From positions 59,413 to 123,412 of the forward strand of contig CADAKX010000005.1 in assembly GCA_902788605.1 (NCBI GenBank): a stretch of 64,000 nucleotides of DNA, given 5' to 3'. Made by a program: the position numbers and the translations under genes. Shown piece by piece: positions 1-8,232 of the stretch. Position 1 is the stretch's first letter. Each line of letters begins with the position of its first letter. Origin of the DNA: an uncultured Prevotellaceae bacterium (GTDB lineage Bacteria; Bacteroidota; Bacteroidia; Bacteroidales; Bacteroidaceae). Below the pieces are notes generated by a model. That model was not told where the DNA came from. It did no database searches and saw nothing but the letters and a program-made list of their open reading frames with translations.

Positions 1-54
1 TCGCCGTGTGGGACATTCTGATAAGAGGCATCTTTTAGGATGGAGAATGGATGA

Positions 55-861
55 TTAAGACTTAAAAGACTTATTTACTTGGACGCTCAGCGTCTGGGTA
101 TCAAACGTGATATCCTTGCTTCGCTCCACGAAACGGCTCAGAGCCCCACTCGCTGCCAGTTCGTGGGGCGTTCCTATTTGCAGGCCTTCATCGCGACTCA
201 TCAGCCAGATGGTGTCTGCCGTCTGCAAGGCTAATTCCAGGTCGTGTGTTGAAAGGAACACCGTTTTCTGAGCCTCTCGACTGATGCGACTCAACAGCAT
301 CAGCATATCCACCTTACTGGGATAATCCAGAAACGCCGTGGGCTCGTCTAAATATATAATAGGTGTATGCTGGGCCAGCGCCTTGGCAATCATCACCTTC
401 TGTCGCTCGCCATCACTCAGCGTCTGGACCTGACGATTCTTCAAGGACTCGATGCCTATCAATTTGATGGCCTCACAGCACGCCTCGCGGTCAGCCTCAC
501 ACAATCGACCCCAGAATCCCGTATAGGGTGCCCGTCCCAGTTCCACCAATTCCATCACGGTCATCTGCTGGACGTCAGGTTTCTCGGTCAATACGATGCC
601 AATGGTGCGTGCCAGTTCGTTTTCGCTATAGTCATCCAACTCACGCCCCTCCAATCGGATGCTGCCACCCAACTTAGGCAGGAAGCCAGATAGCGTCTTG
701 AGCAGCGTAGACTTGCCCACGCCGTTTTCACCCAGCAAGCACGTCAGCTGACCACGCTGGAGCGAGGCCGTCAGATGCGAGGCCACCATCCTGGCACCCT
801 GTTTAGAGCTATAGCCAATGCTCAAGTCGGATAGTTCTATGGAGCTTTCGGTTTGTATCAT
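55..861 (-). CDS. ABC transporter ATP-binding protein, FecE/BtuD type
   Basis: This is the ATPase subunit of an importer of the iron-siderophore, heme or vitamin B12 class, acting on the inner face of the cytoplasmic membrane. The 268-residue protein has Walker A GENGVGKST (about residues 44-52), a variant signature LSDGE, Walker B IIYLDEPT and the switch histidine in STHD, in the usual order. Its length fits FecE/BtuD proteins. The substrate cannot be read from the ATPase alone. In Bacteroidetes the permease and binding protein are usually adjacent, and here they would lie beyond the left edge of the window. The gene is read away from acpP, and the spacer of about 290 bases between them is AT-rich and holds the acpP promoter. 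Confidence 0.85.
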   Translation of the reverse strand: MIQTESSIELSDLSIGYSSKQGARMVASHLTASLQRGQLTCLLGENGVGKSTLLKTLSGFLPKLGGSIRLEGRELDDYSENELARTIGIVLTEKPDVQQMTVMELVELGRAPYTGFWGRLCEADREACCEAIKLIGIESLKNRQVQTLSDGERQKVMIAKALAQHTPIIYLDEPTAFLDYPSKVDMLMLLSRISREAQKTVFLSTHDLELALQTADTIWLMSRDEGLQIGTPHELAASGALSRFVERSKDITFDTQTLSVQVNKSFKS

Positions 862-1052
862 GCGGCAAAGTTACAACAATTTTCTTGATTATCAAACTTA
901 GGATGGCCAAAATCAGTATTTTTTCGATTCAAATTGTTCTGCATTTCGTATGCAAAAATAACGTAAAGTGCAAAAAATACCAAAATTTTCGTCAAAAAGT
1001 TGCACAAAAGCACCCTGTGTGTGCACACAATGCTCAGTTTTTTAATAAAAAG

Positions 1053-1084
1053 TTTGCGTAATTGAATAAAAATGAGTTACTTTG
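1053..1084 (+). promoter_or_regulatory. acpP promoter
   Basis: A TTTG (-33 type, 1053-1056) lies 21 bases before TAcTTTG (1078-1084), a near match to the Bacteroidetes -7 element TAnnTTTG. It leaves a leader of about 60 bases before acpP. Confidence 0.55.
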
Positions 1085-1148
1085 CACCCGATTTTCAAGA
1101 TAATATCTAGGAAAGAAATAAATTATTAACTATTTAAAAGGTAAAATT

Positions 1149-1385
1149 ATGTCAGAAATTGAAAGCAAAGTAAAGGCTATTATCGTAGACAAACTCGGTG
1201 TTGACGAAGCAGAAGTTAAGCCCGAAGCAAGTTTCACCAATGATCTGGGTGCAGATTCACTGGATACTGTAGAGCTCATCATGGAATTCGAGAAGGAGTT
1301 CGGTATTTCTATTCCCGATGACAAGGCTGAGAAGATCGGTACTGTTGGCGACGCTATCGCATACATCGAGGAGAACGCAAAATAA
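1149..1385 (+). CDS. acpP: Acyl carrier protein
   Basis: This small acidic cytosolic protein carries acyl chains as thioesters on a phosphopantetheine arm during type II fatty acid synthesis. The 78 residues match the family length. The attachment serine is Ser37 in [10 protein letters not shown]. It is the first gene of an operon with fabF (98 bases downstream), rnc and a flavoprotein gene; acpP-fabF-rnc is a very common order in bacteria. The acpP-fabF spacer holds an inverted array of 7-bp repeats that could lower readthrough, which would fit the need for far more ACP than FabF (inference). Confidence 0.97.
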   Translation: MSEIESKVKAIIVDKLGVDEAEVKPEASFTNDLGADSLDTVELIMEFEKEFGISIPDDKAEKIGTVGDAIAYIEENAK

Positions 1386-1393
1386 ATTATTTA

Positions 1394-1472
1394 GCATTTG
1401 AGGTTTGAGGATTGAGAATTGAGGTTTATGCCAAGCATAAGCCGCATCTCAAATCTCAAACCTCATTTCTTA
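1394..1472. repeat. Inverted array of 7-bp repeats between acpP and fabF
   Basis: After the acpP stop the sequence runs as four or five copies of a TTTGAGG/ATTGAGA-like heptamer. After about 20 bases it returns as the reverse complement (CTCAAAT, CTCAAAC, CTCATTT). The two halves can pair as a long hairpin inside the transcript. An open frame runs through it into fabF, but the peptide it would add looks non-biological. Confidence 0.75.
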
Positions 1473-1483
1473 AATCTATTTTT

Positions 1484-2746
1484 ATGGAATTAAAAAGAGT
1501 CGTTGTAACAGGTCTTGGCGCAGTAACTCCCCTGGGAAACACCCCTGAAGAGTTGTGGAATAACCTGCTGGCAGGCGTAAGCGGCGCAGCACCTATTACA
1601 CTTTTCGACGCAAGCAAGTTCAAGACCCAGTTTGCCTGTGAGGTGAAGAACCTTAATGTGAACGACTATCTGGACCGCAAGGAAGCTCGCAAGATGGACC
1701 GCTATACCCAGTTGGCCATGATTGCAGCCCAGCAGGCCGTGAAGGATAGTGCCATGGATCTTGAGACGATTGATAAGAACCGCGTTGGTGTGGTTTTTGG
1801 CGTCGGCATTGGCGGCATCAAGACATTTGAGGACGAGGTGACATACTATGGTGTTCATCGTGAGGATGGTCCAAAGTTCAACCCCTTCTTCATTCCCAAG
1901 ATGATTGCCGACATCGCTGCAGGCCAGATTTCTATCCAGTACGGTTTCCACGGCCCCAACTATATCACCTCTTCAGCCTGTGCTTCATCAAGCAATGCGC
2001 TGGCAGACGCCTTCAACCTGATTCGTCTGGGCAAGGCCAATGTGATTGTGGCTGGTGGTGCCGAGGCAGCCATCTGCGAGACAGGTGTAGGCGGTTTCAA
2101 TGCCATGCACGCCCTGTCAACCCGCAACGATGAGCCCGAGAAGGCCAGCCGTCCTTTCAGCGCCAGCCGCGATGGTTTCATCATGGGCGAGGGTGCTGGT
2201 TGCTTGATTCTCGAGGAACTGGAGCACGCCAAGGCACGTGGTGCTAAGATCTACGCCGAGATGGTTGGTGCGGGCATGAGTGCTGATGCTCACCACATCA
2301 CCGCCTCTCACCCCGAGGGTCTGGGCGCTAAGCTGGTGATGCAGAACGCTCTGGAGGATGCAGGTATGCAGCCCGATGAGATTGACTACATCAACGTTCA
2401 CGGTACATCTACCCACGTGGGTGATATCTCAGAGGCCAAGGCCATCAAGGAAGTGTTTGGCGATGCAGCCTTCAAGCTGAACATCTCGTCAACCAAGTCA
2501 ATGACTGGTCACCTGCTGGGTGCTGCTGGTGCCGTAGAGGCAATGGCCACCATACTGGCCGTCCAGAACGACATCGTTCCTCCCACCATCAATCACGAGG
2601 AGGGTGACGAGGATCCCGAGATTGACTATAATCTGAACTTCACCTTCAACAAGGCACAGAAGCGTACTGTGCGTGCCGGTCTGAGCAACACGTTCGGCTT
2701 CGGTGGTCACAACGCCTGTGTGGTATTCAAGAAGTATGAGGCTTAA
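1484..2746 (+). CDS. fabF: Beta-ketoacyl-ACP synthase II
   Basis: This condensing enzyme of fatty acid elongation joins malonyl-ACP to acyl-ACP in the cytosol. The protein has 420 residues when started at the ATG at 1484, giving MELKRVVVTG, the conserved KAS II opening. The upstream in-frame start would translate the repeat array and was rejected. The active-site Cys166 lies in SSACASSS, and the two histidines lie in NVHGTSTHVGD and SMTGHLLGAAG. The gene overlaps rnc by 11 bases. Confidence 0.96.
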   Translation: MELKRVVVTGLGAVTPLGNTPEELWNNLLAGVSGAAPITLFDASKFKTQFACEVKNLNVNDYLDRKEARKMDRYTQLAMIAAQQAVKDSAMDLETIDKNRVGVVFGVGIGGIKTFEDEVTYYGVHREDGPKFNPFFIPKMIADIAAGQISIQYGFHGPNYITSSACASSSNALADAFNLIRLGKANVIVAGGAEAAICETGVGGFNAMHALSTRNDEPEKASRPFSASRDGFIMGEGAGCLILEELEHAKARGAKIYAEMVGAGMSADAHHITASHPEGLGAKLVMQNALEDAGMQPDEIDYINVHGTSTHVGDISEAKAIKEVFGDAAFKLNISSTKSMTGHLLGAAGAVEAMATILAVQNDIVPPTINHEEGDEDPEIDYNLNFTFNKAQKRTVRAGLSNTFGFGGHNACVVFKKYEA

Positions 2747-3770
2747 GGATATCATCAATAGATTAAAGCTCCCTTTCCGTCAGGAGAAGGAGCTTTTTTC
2801 TTCTCTGCGCGACATCATTGGGTTCTACCCCCACAACATTGAGTACTACAAGGTGGCCCTGACCCACAAGAGTTCAGGCCAGCGCAATGAGAAAGGTCGT
2901 CCGCTGAACAACGAGCGACTGGAATTTCTGGGCGATGCACTACTCGATGCCGTGGTGGGACATATTGTCTATGAACACTTCAGTGGCAAGCGCGAGGGTT
3001 TCCTGACCAACACCCGTTCAAAGCTGGTGAGCCGTGAGACCCTGGGCAAGTTGGCAGAGGAGATGGGACTGACCGAACTTATTATGAGCAACACCTCCAA
3101 GCGGTCGCACAACAGCTATATGGCCGGCAATGCCTTCGAGGCACTCGTTGGCGCCATCTATCTGGATCAGGGCTACGATGCCGTGATGCGCTTCATGAAG
3201 AAACGTATTCTGGCTCAGATGGTCAATATTGACAAGGTGGCCTATAAGGAGGTGAACTTCAAGTCTAAGCTCCTGGAGTGGACCCAGAAGAATCGTGTGA
3301 AGATGCAGTTTGAGATGCAGCAGCAGACAGCCGACAAGCAAGGCTCGCCCGTCTTCAGTTTTGTGGTGAAGATTGAGGGCGTAGAGGGCTGTAGCGGCGA
3401 GGGCTATTCTAAGAAGGAAGCCCAGCAGTTGGCTGCCAAGGAGACCCTGCAGCGCCTGCGTCGCGAACCTCAGTTCATCGATGCCATCTTCAGTGCCAAG
3501 AGCGAGCGTACCAAGATGGAAGAGGAACCCACTGCCGTAGCTCCCGATCTGGAGGCTGAAAAGGAGTTTATCATCAAGGCTGAGAAGCCAGAAACAACTG
3601 TCGACGAAGAGCAGCCGGAGCCATTGGTTGCCGAGAAGCCCCAGGCCCAGAAAGCCCCTGAAGCCGAGGAAAACGACGAGTTTGACCTCTCGGATATCAC
3701 TCACGCTCCCTCTGAACTCTCTCGCGAGGAGATTATTGCGGCTGCCGAGGCTGCAGCCTACGACGAATGA
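2736..3770 (+). CDS. rnc: Ribonuclease III with acidic C-terminal extension
   Basis: This double-stranded-RNA endonuclease processes rRNA precursors and structured mRNAs. The ATG at 2736 gives MRLKDIINRL, 344 residues. The signature NERLEFLGDALLD lies near residue 60, the second acidic cluster is in NAFEALVGAIYLD, and a dsRNA-binding domain follows at about 175-245. The last ~95 residues are an acidic tail rich in Glu, Ala and Pro that ordinary RNase III (about 220-250 residues) lacks. The start lies inside the fabF end and the stop overlaps the next ATG by four bases (ATGA), so translation is probably coupled throughout. Confidence 0.94.
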   Translation: MRLKDIINRLKLPFRQEKELFSSLRDIIGFYPHNIEYYKVALTHKSSGQRNEKGRPLNNERLEFLGDALLDAVVGHIVYEHFSGKREGFLTNTRSKLVSRETLGKLAEEMGLTELIMSNTSKRSHNSYMAGNAFEALVGAIYLDQGYDAVMRFMKKRILAQMVNIDKVAYKEVNFKSKLLEWTQKNRVKMQFEMQQQTADKQGSPVFSFVVKIEGVEGCSGEGYSKKEAQQLAAKETLQRLRREPQFIDAIFSAKSERTKMEEEPTAVAPDLEAEKEFIIKAEKPETTVDEEQPEPLVAEKPQAQKAPEAEENDEFDLSDITHAPSELSREEIIAAAEAAAYDE

Positions 3771-4948
3771 AGACCGCTATCGTTGGCGGTGGTGCCGCAG
3801 GTTTTTTCCTGGCCATCAACCTCAAAGAGATGTGCCCCCAGATGGACGTCACCATCCTGGAAGGTTCTAAACGCGTATTGGCCAAGGTAGAGATATCGGG
3901 CGGCGGACGCTGCAACTGCACCAACTCGTTTGAGGATATCAACGACCTGCAGAGCGTCTATCCGCGAGGCCACCGCCTGCTGAAGCGTCTTTTCAAGCAG
4001 TTTGACTACCGCGATGCCTATCAATGGTTTGAGCATCGCGGTGTCAAGCTCACCACTCAGGAAGACCACTGCGTCTTTCCACAGTCTCAGGACTCCCACA
4101 CCATCATCAATCTCTTTCTCAGCGAGGCACGCCGACTGGGCATCAACGTCAAGACTGGCTGCAAGGTCAGTAGCCTGGATGAACTCGCCGACTATGACTT
4201 CGTGGCTGTCACCATGGGCGGAAAGCCCCAAACAGACGGCCTGCGATGGCTGAATCAGCCTCTGGAGTCGCCCGTACCCTCACTCTTCACCTTTAATATT
4301 AATGACACCCTGCTACGCCAACTGATGGGCACCGTGGTCGATGCTACGGCCATGATTCCTGGCACCAAGATGCGTGCATCGGGTCCTCTGCTCGTCACCC
4401 ATTGGGGCATGAGCGGACCTTGCATCCTGCGCCTCAGCAGCTATGCCGCACGCTGGCTCAGCGAGCACGACTACAAGCAGCCTCTGGCCATCAACTGGAC
4501 CAACAGAAAGGAGAACGAGGTGCAAGAGCAATTGGCTGCGCTGCGCCAGCAGCACGCCCAGAAGCAGCTCACCACCATCCGCCCCTTCGACCTGCCTCAA
4601 CGCCTGTGGACGTATCTCACCGAGAAAGCCTTGGATGGGCGCGCCAAAGCACCCTGGGGCAGCCTCAACCAAAAGGAGATGAACCGACTGACCAACACAC
4701 TCATCAACGACACCTATCAGATTGCTGGCCGTGCGCCGTTCAAGGACGAGTTTGTTACCTGTGGTGGCGTATCGCTCGCTGCCGTCAACCCTTCCACCCT
4801 CGAAAGCCGCACGCAGCCTCACCTCTATTTTGCTGGCGAAGTGCTCGACATCGATGGTGTCACCGGTGGCTTTAATTTCCAGGCCGCATGGACCACCGCC
4901 TATGCTGTTGCCACAGCCATTTCCACACAATACAACGCTGCCGAGTGA
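3767..4948 (+). CDS. HI0933/BaiN-family NAD(P)/FAD-dependent oxidoreductase
   Basis: This is a cytosolic flavoprotein of the HI0933-like family. The N-terminal dinucleotide-binding motif is VGGGAAGFFLA, followed by the family-typical SGGGRCNCTN. The C-terminus has CGGVSLAAVNPSTLESR and the FAD-contact segment LYFAGEVLDIDGVTGGFNFQAAW. At 393 residues it has the usual length. The physiological reaction of most members is unknown, and the BaiN name comes from a bile-acid enzyme that need not apply here. It starts on the ATGA overlap with rnc and ends the acpP operon. Confidence 0.88.
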   Translation: MKTAIVGGGAAGFFLAINLKEMCPQMDVTILEGSKRVLAKVEISGGGRCNCTNSFEDINDLQSVYPRGHRLLKRLFKQFDYRDAYQWFEHRGVKLTTQEDHCVFPQSQDSHTIINLFLSEARRLGINVKTGCKVSSLDELADYDFVAVTMGGKPQTDGLRWLNQPLESPVPSLFTFNINDTLLRQLMGTVVDATAMIPGTKMRASGPLLVTHWGMSGPCILRLSSYAARWLSEHDYKQPLAINWTNRKENEVQEQLAALRQQHAQKQLTTIRPFDLPQRLWTYLTEKALDGRAKAPWGSLNQKEMNRLTNTLINDTYQIAGRAPFKDEFVTCGGVSLAAVNPSTLESRTQPHLYFAGEVLDIDGVTGGFNFQAAWTTAYAVATAISTQYNAAE

Positions 4949-5127
4949 TTACATGCTGACAGTGCTGACAGTGACACCGGGCATTTATTTTGTAATCGCT
5001 GGATAGAGATGTTAATTTAAAAGTTAAAATATGTATATATTTATATAATTATATTAATACTAATATACTTATACTCTTATCTCTTGCTACGATTAATACT
5101 AGCAAATGGTACATTTAATGGTAGAAA

Positions 5128-5193
5128 TACGTCGTTTCGCTCACAGTGATACGTCGTTTCTCTCACAGAGAAAGGTCGTTTCTCTGATAAATG
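5128..5193. repeat. 22-bp repeat family, locus A (3 units)
   Basis: Three units of exactly 22 bases (5128-5149, 5150-5171, 5172-5193) share the core GTCGTTTCTCTCACAGAGA. The array sits in the ~390-base spacer between the flavoprotein gene and the regulator gene, next to a very AT-rich stretch (about 5025-5090) in which I see no gene. Related arrays lie at 34112-34265 and 56621-56686. Confidence 0.8.
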
Positions 5194-5265
5194 CCCACTG
5201 TAACTGTAATCACTGTAAGCGTCAGCACCCAACCCCCCGATATCCAAAGAAAAATTCCAAAACTT

Positions 5266-5297
5266 TTTGGTGAAAATAAAATAAATCATTATCTTTG
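5266..5297 (+). promoter_or_regulatory. Promoter of the PUL regulator gene
   Basis: TTTG (5266-5269) lies 20 bases before TAtcTTTG (5290-5297), a full match to the Bacteroidetes -33/-7 pattern. It leaves a leader of about 30 bases to the ATG at 5337. Confidence 0.7.
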
Positions 5298-5336
5298 TGC
5301 ACAAAATACCTGAAATCCTTTGTTTACACAATAATA

Positions 5337-8096
5337 ATGAGCCCAACATATAAAACAATACGCACGCTGATTTGCTCAACACTCCTGCTCCTACAGGCGT
5401 CCCACACAATGGCCCTGCAGGTAAAGGACTTCACCTTCAGCCATATTGGTCGCGCCGAAGGTATGGGCAGCCAGCGCATCTTCTCGATTTGTGAGACACA
5501 GAGCGGCGCCATCTGGTGGTCGTCGATGACCGACATCGGGCGCTACAACGGTTCGAAGGTCAGAAACTATCAACTGGACGAGAACACCCCCTACAGCCTT
5601 CTGGGCGGCCGAGTGATTCATCTGTCAACCACCGACGACAACGGCATCCTGGCCTTCGACAATCGCGGCAAGGTGTATCGCTATAGTGCCATTCGCGATA
5701 GATTTGAACTCATGGTCAACCTGTCGGAGAGGATGGGAAACGACATCGGACTCAACGATGTTCACCTCGTGGGCAACCGCCTGTGGCTGGCCATGAGCAA
5801 CGGTGTCTATCTGATGCAAGACACCACCATGAGCTGCATCGTCAAGGGTCCCTACGTCAACAGCATCGTGCCGATGGGCAAACAACTGATCTTCTGCTCG
5901 CGCGAGGGTGTCTACGACGAGAAGGGCCATCGCCGACTGCCCTACAACATCGAGAGCGGCTACTATGATGAGATGTCGGGCAAGCTGTGGCTGGGAGGCT
6001 ATGAGGACGGTCTGCACGTGGTCACGCAAAACATCGACAACTACACCATTTCCGATGCTTTTATCGAGTTGACCTACAACACCACGCTGCTCAACCCCAT
6101 TCGCTGCATCTGCCCCTACGACGACGAGACCATGCTGATTGGTTTTGACGGCGAGGGCGTCTATCAGATCAGTCGCGACGGGCGAGGCAAGTGCACCCTG
6201 CTCTTCAACGCCAACGAGTCAAACAAGGGTGTGCTGCACGGCAACGGCATCTATAGCATGGTGGTCGACACCTGGAAAAACATCGTCATCGGCTCCTATT
6301 CAGGCGGCATCGACATCGCACGACCCACTGGCAGTACGGCAGCCATCTACCGCCATCTGAGAAACGACTCCCAGAGCCTCTGCAACGACCATGTCAACAT
6401 GGTGACCCAACTCACCGACAACCTGCTGCTCATGGGCACCGACAACGGCATCAGCATCCTCAACACCCAGACCGAAGAATGGCAGCACAGCTGTCAGGGC
6501 ACCGTGGTGCTGAGCGCCACCAGGAAGCCCGACGGCAACGTATTGGTGTCAACCTATGGCAAGGGCATCTATGAGGTTGACAGCAAGGCCAACGTGAGCC
6601 ACGTCTATACCACACACAACAGCCAGCTGACCGACGACCACGTCTATGCCACCTGCTACGACAAGGACGGCGGACTGTGGGTGGGCACACTCAACGGCGA
6701 CCTGCTACACATGCCCAAAAACCAACCCATGACGCGCTATCCCGTGCACGACGTGCAGGCCATCAGTCAACTGGCCACGGGTCAGATGGCCATTGGTACG
6801 GCCTTCGGACTCAAACTCATCACGCCAGGCCGTCAGGAGGTCAAGGACCTGAACTATGCACCCTCGGGCGTCACCGATGTCAACCCATTTGTCACCCATC
6901 TGCTGGCCTCAGGACTGGAGCTCTGGATAGGTACCGATGGCGGCGGCGTCTATGTCTATCACCAGGCTAAGCACGAGAGCCGACAGCTGACCACGGCCAA
7001 CGGACTGCCCTCCAACTATGTGAGAAGCCTCATCAAAGGGGCCGACGGGCGCATCTGGATAGCCACCGACCAGGGCCTCTCGTTCGTTTCGCCCGACAAT
7101 CCCAAGACGGTGGTCAACGCCAACTATTGCTATGGTCTCAAACGCGAATACTCTCGCGGTGCGGCACTCAACCTGCCCAACGGCAACATCATCTTTGGCA
7201 CCACCATGGGCGCCATCGTCGTTCATCCGGAAAAAGTGCAATCACTCAACTATACCGCCAAACTCAATATCACGGGCGTGGTCTGTGCCGAAGACCAGGA
7301 GTCGCTGCAAACCGAAGAGGTAGCCCAGAAACTGGCCGATGGACAACTGTCGCTGACCTACGACCAACGCACCTTTGAAATCCTGTTTGAGAGCGTCAAC
7401 ATGCGCAACCACTTCGATATCGTCTATCGCTATCAGGTGGGCGACGGCGAATGGAGTGTGCCCTTCGATGAGCAATATATCCGTTTTGTCAACATGGAAC
7501 CTGGCGAGCATCACCTCACCCTGCTATGCGTCAGTCGCACCAACGGCACCATTATCGACACCAAGATGCTGACCATCATCATTGCACAGCCCTGGTGGAA
7601 CACGTGGTGGATGTGGTGCATCTATATCGCCCTGGTCATCCTGGCCTTCTTTGGGGCCTGGCGCGTCTATCTGCTCCACCAGAAATACTTGCGACTGTCT
7701 ATTGACCATCTGCAGCATACACTCCCCCAGCCCATCTCTGCCGATACCACCAAAGAGACTGCCGCACCTGCCGAGAATCTGGAAGCCAAGAACTTCGTCG
7801 ACAAGGCCACACAACTCATCCTCGACAACCTATCGGACAGCGAGTTCACCATCGACCAGCTGTGTCGCGAAATGGCCATGAGCCGCACGCTGTTCTACGT
7901 CAAACTGAAGTCATATACGGGCAAGTCGCCTCAGGACTTCATCCGCATCATCCGACTCGAAGGTGCTGCCTCGATGCTGAGAAATGGCTGCAATGTGGCC
8001 GATGCTGCTGCCATGACTGGCTTCGACAATCCCAAATATTTCAGCACCGTTTTCAAAAAATACTTTGGTGTCTCGCCCTCGAAATACCAGAAATAG
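5337..8096 (+). CDS. Membrane-spanning propeller sensor fused to AraC-type DNA-binding domain
   Basis: This is the likely regulator of the downstream glycan locus. A signal peptide (about 1-27) is followed by a long periplasmic region of two-component-regulator propeller repeats with W(V/I)GT-type blade motifs. Then come a Y_Y_Y domain (about 640-720), one membrane helix rich in Trp and aliphatic residues (about 745-770), a short linker, and a C-terminal AraC HTH domain (about 820-919, including the GFDNPKYFSTVFKKYFGVSPSKY hallmark region). Classical hybrid two-component regulators of Bacteroidetes run to about 1300-1400 residues, with HisKA, HATPase and receiver domains between helix and HTH. 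None is visible here, so ligand binding must reach the DNA-binding domain directly. Start 5337 was chosen because the upstream start lies at the transcription start and weakens the signal peptide. Confidence 0.88.
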   Translation: MSPTYKTIRTLICSTLLLLQASHTMALQVKDFTFSHIGRAEGMGSQRIFSICETQSGAIWWSSMTDIGRYNGSKVRNYQLDENTPYSLLGGRVIHLSTTDDNGILAFDNRGKVYRYSAIRDRFELMVNLSERMGNDIGLNDVHLVGNRLWLAMSNGVYLMQDTTMSCIVKGPYVNSIVPMGKQLIFCSREGVYDEKGHRRLPYNIESGYYDEMSGKLWLGGYEDGLHVVTQNIDNYTISDAFIELTYNTTLLNPIRCICPYDDETMLIGFDGEGVYQISRDGRGKCTLLFNANESNKGVLHGNGIYSMVVDTWKNIVIGSYSGGIDIARPTGSTAAIYRHLRNDSQSLCNDHVNMVTQLTDNLLLMGTDNGISILNTQTEEWQHSCQGTVVLSATRKPDGNVLVSTYGKGIYEVDSKANVSHVYTTHNSQLTDDHVYATCYDKDGGLWVGTLNGDLLHMPKNQPMTRYPVHDVQAISQLATGQMAIGTAFGLKLITPGRQEVKDLNYAPSGVTDVNPFVTHLLASGLELWIGTDGGGVYVYHQAKHESRQLTTANGLPSNYVRSLIKGADGRIWIATDQGLSFVSPDNPKTVVNANYCYGLKREYSRGAALNLPNGNIIFGTTMGAIVVHPEKVQSLNYTAKLNITGVVCAEDQESLQTEEVAQKLADGQLSLTYDQRTFEILFESVNMRNHFDIVYRYQVGDGEWSVPFDEQYIRFVNMEPGEHHLTLLCVSRTNGTIIDTKMLTIIIAQPWWNTWWMWCIYIALVILAFFGAWRVYLLHQKYLRLSIDHLQHTLPQPISADTTKETAAPAENLEAKNFVDKATQLILDNLSDSEFTIDQLCREMAMSRTLFYVKLKSYTGKSPQDFIRIIRLEGAASMLRNGCNVADAAAMTGFDNPKYFSTVFKKYFGVSPSKYQK

Positions 8097-8118
8097 GGTA
8101 TAAAAACTATCAAAATAG

Positions 8119-8158
8119 GGTTTCAAAACTATCACATTTCAGTTTTGAAACCTTTTTT
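8119..8158 (+). terminator. Rho-independent terminator after the regulator gene
   Basis: The 12-bp stem GGTTTCAAAACT (8119-8130) pairs perfectly with 8141-8152 and is followed by six T. It separates the regulator from the enzyme operon. Confidence 0.9.
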
Positions 8159-8193
8159 GTATGCTATAAAACCCCCTGAAACCATAATTACCG

Positions 8194-8201
8194 TACTTTT
8201 G
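8194..8201 (+). promoter_or_regulatory. -7 element of the GH5 to SusCD operon
   Basis: TActTTTG matches TAnnTTTG. Initiation about seven bases on would fall at about 8206-8208, so an ATG at 8206 would sit on the transcription start and the ATG at 8233 is the better translation start. Confidence 0.6.
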
Positions 8202-8232
8202 TGCCATGAAAACTTTTAAAACTATAAATGAT

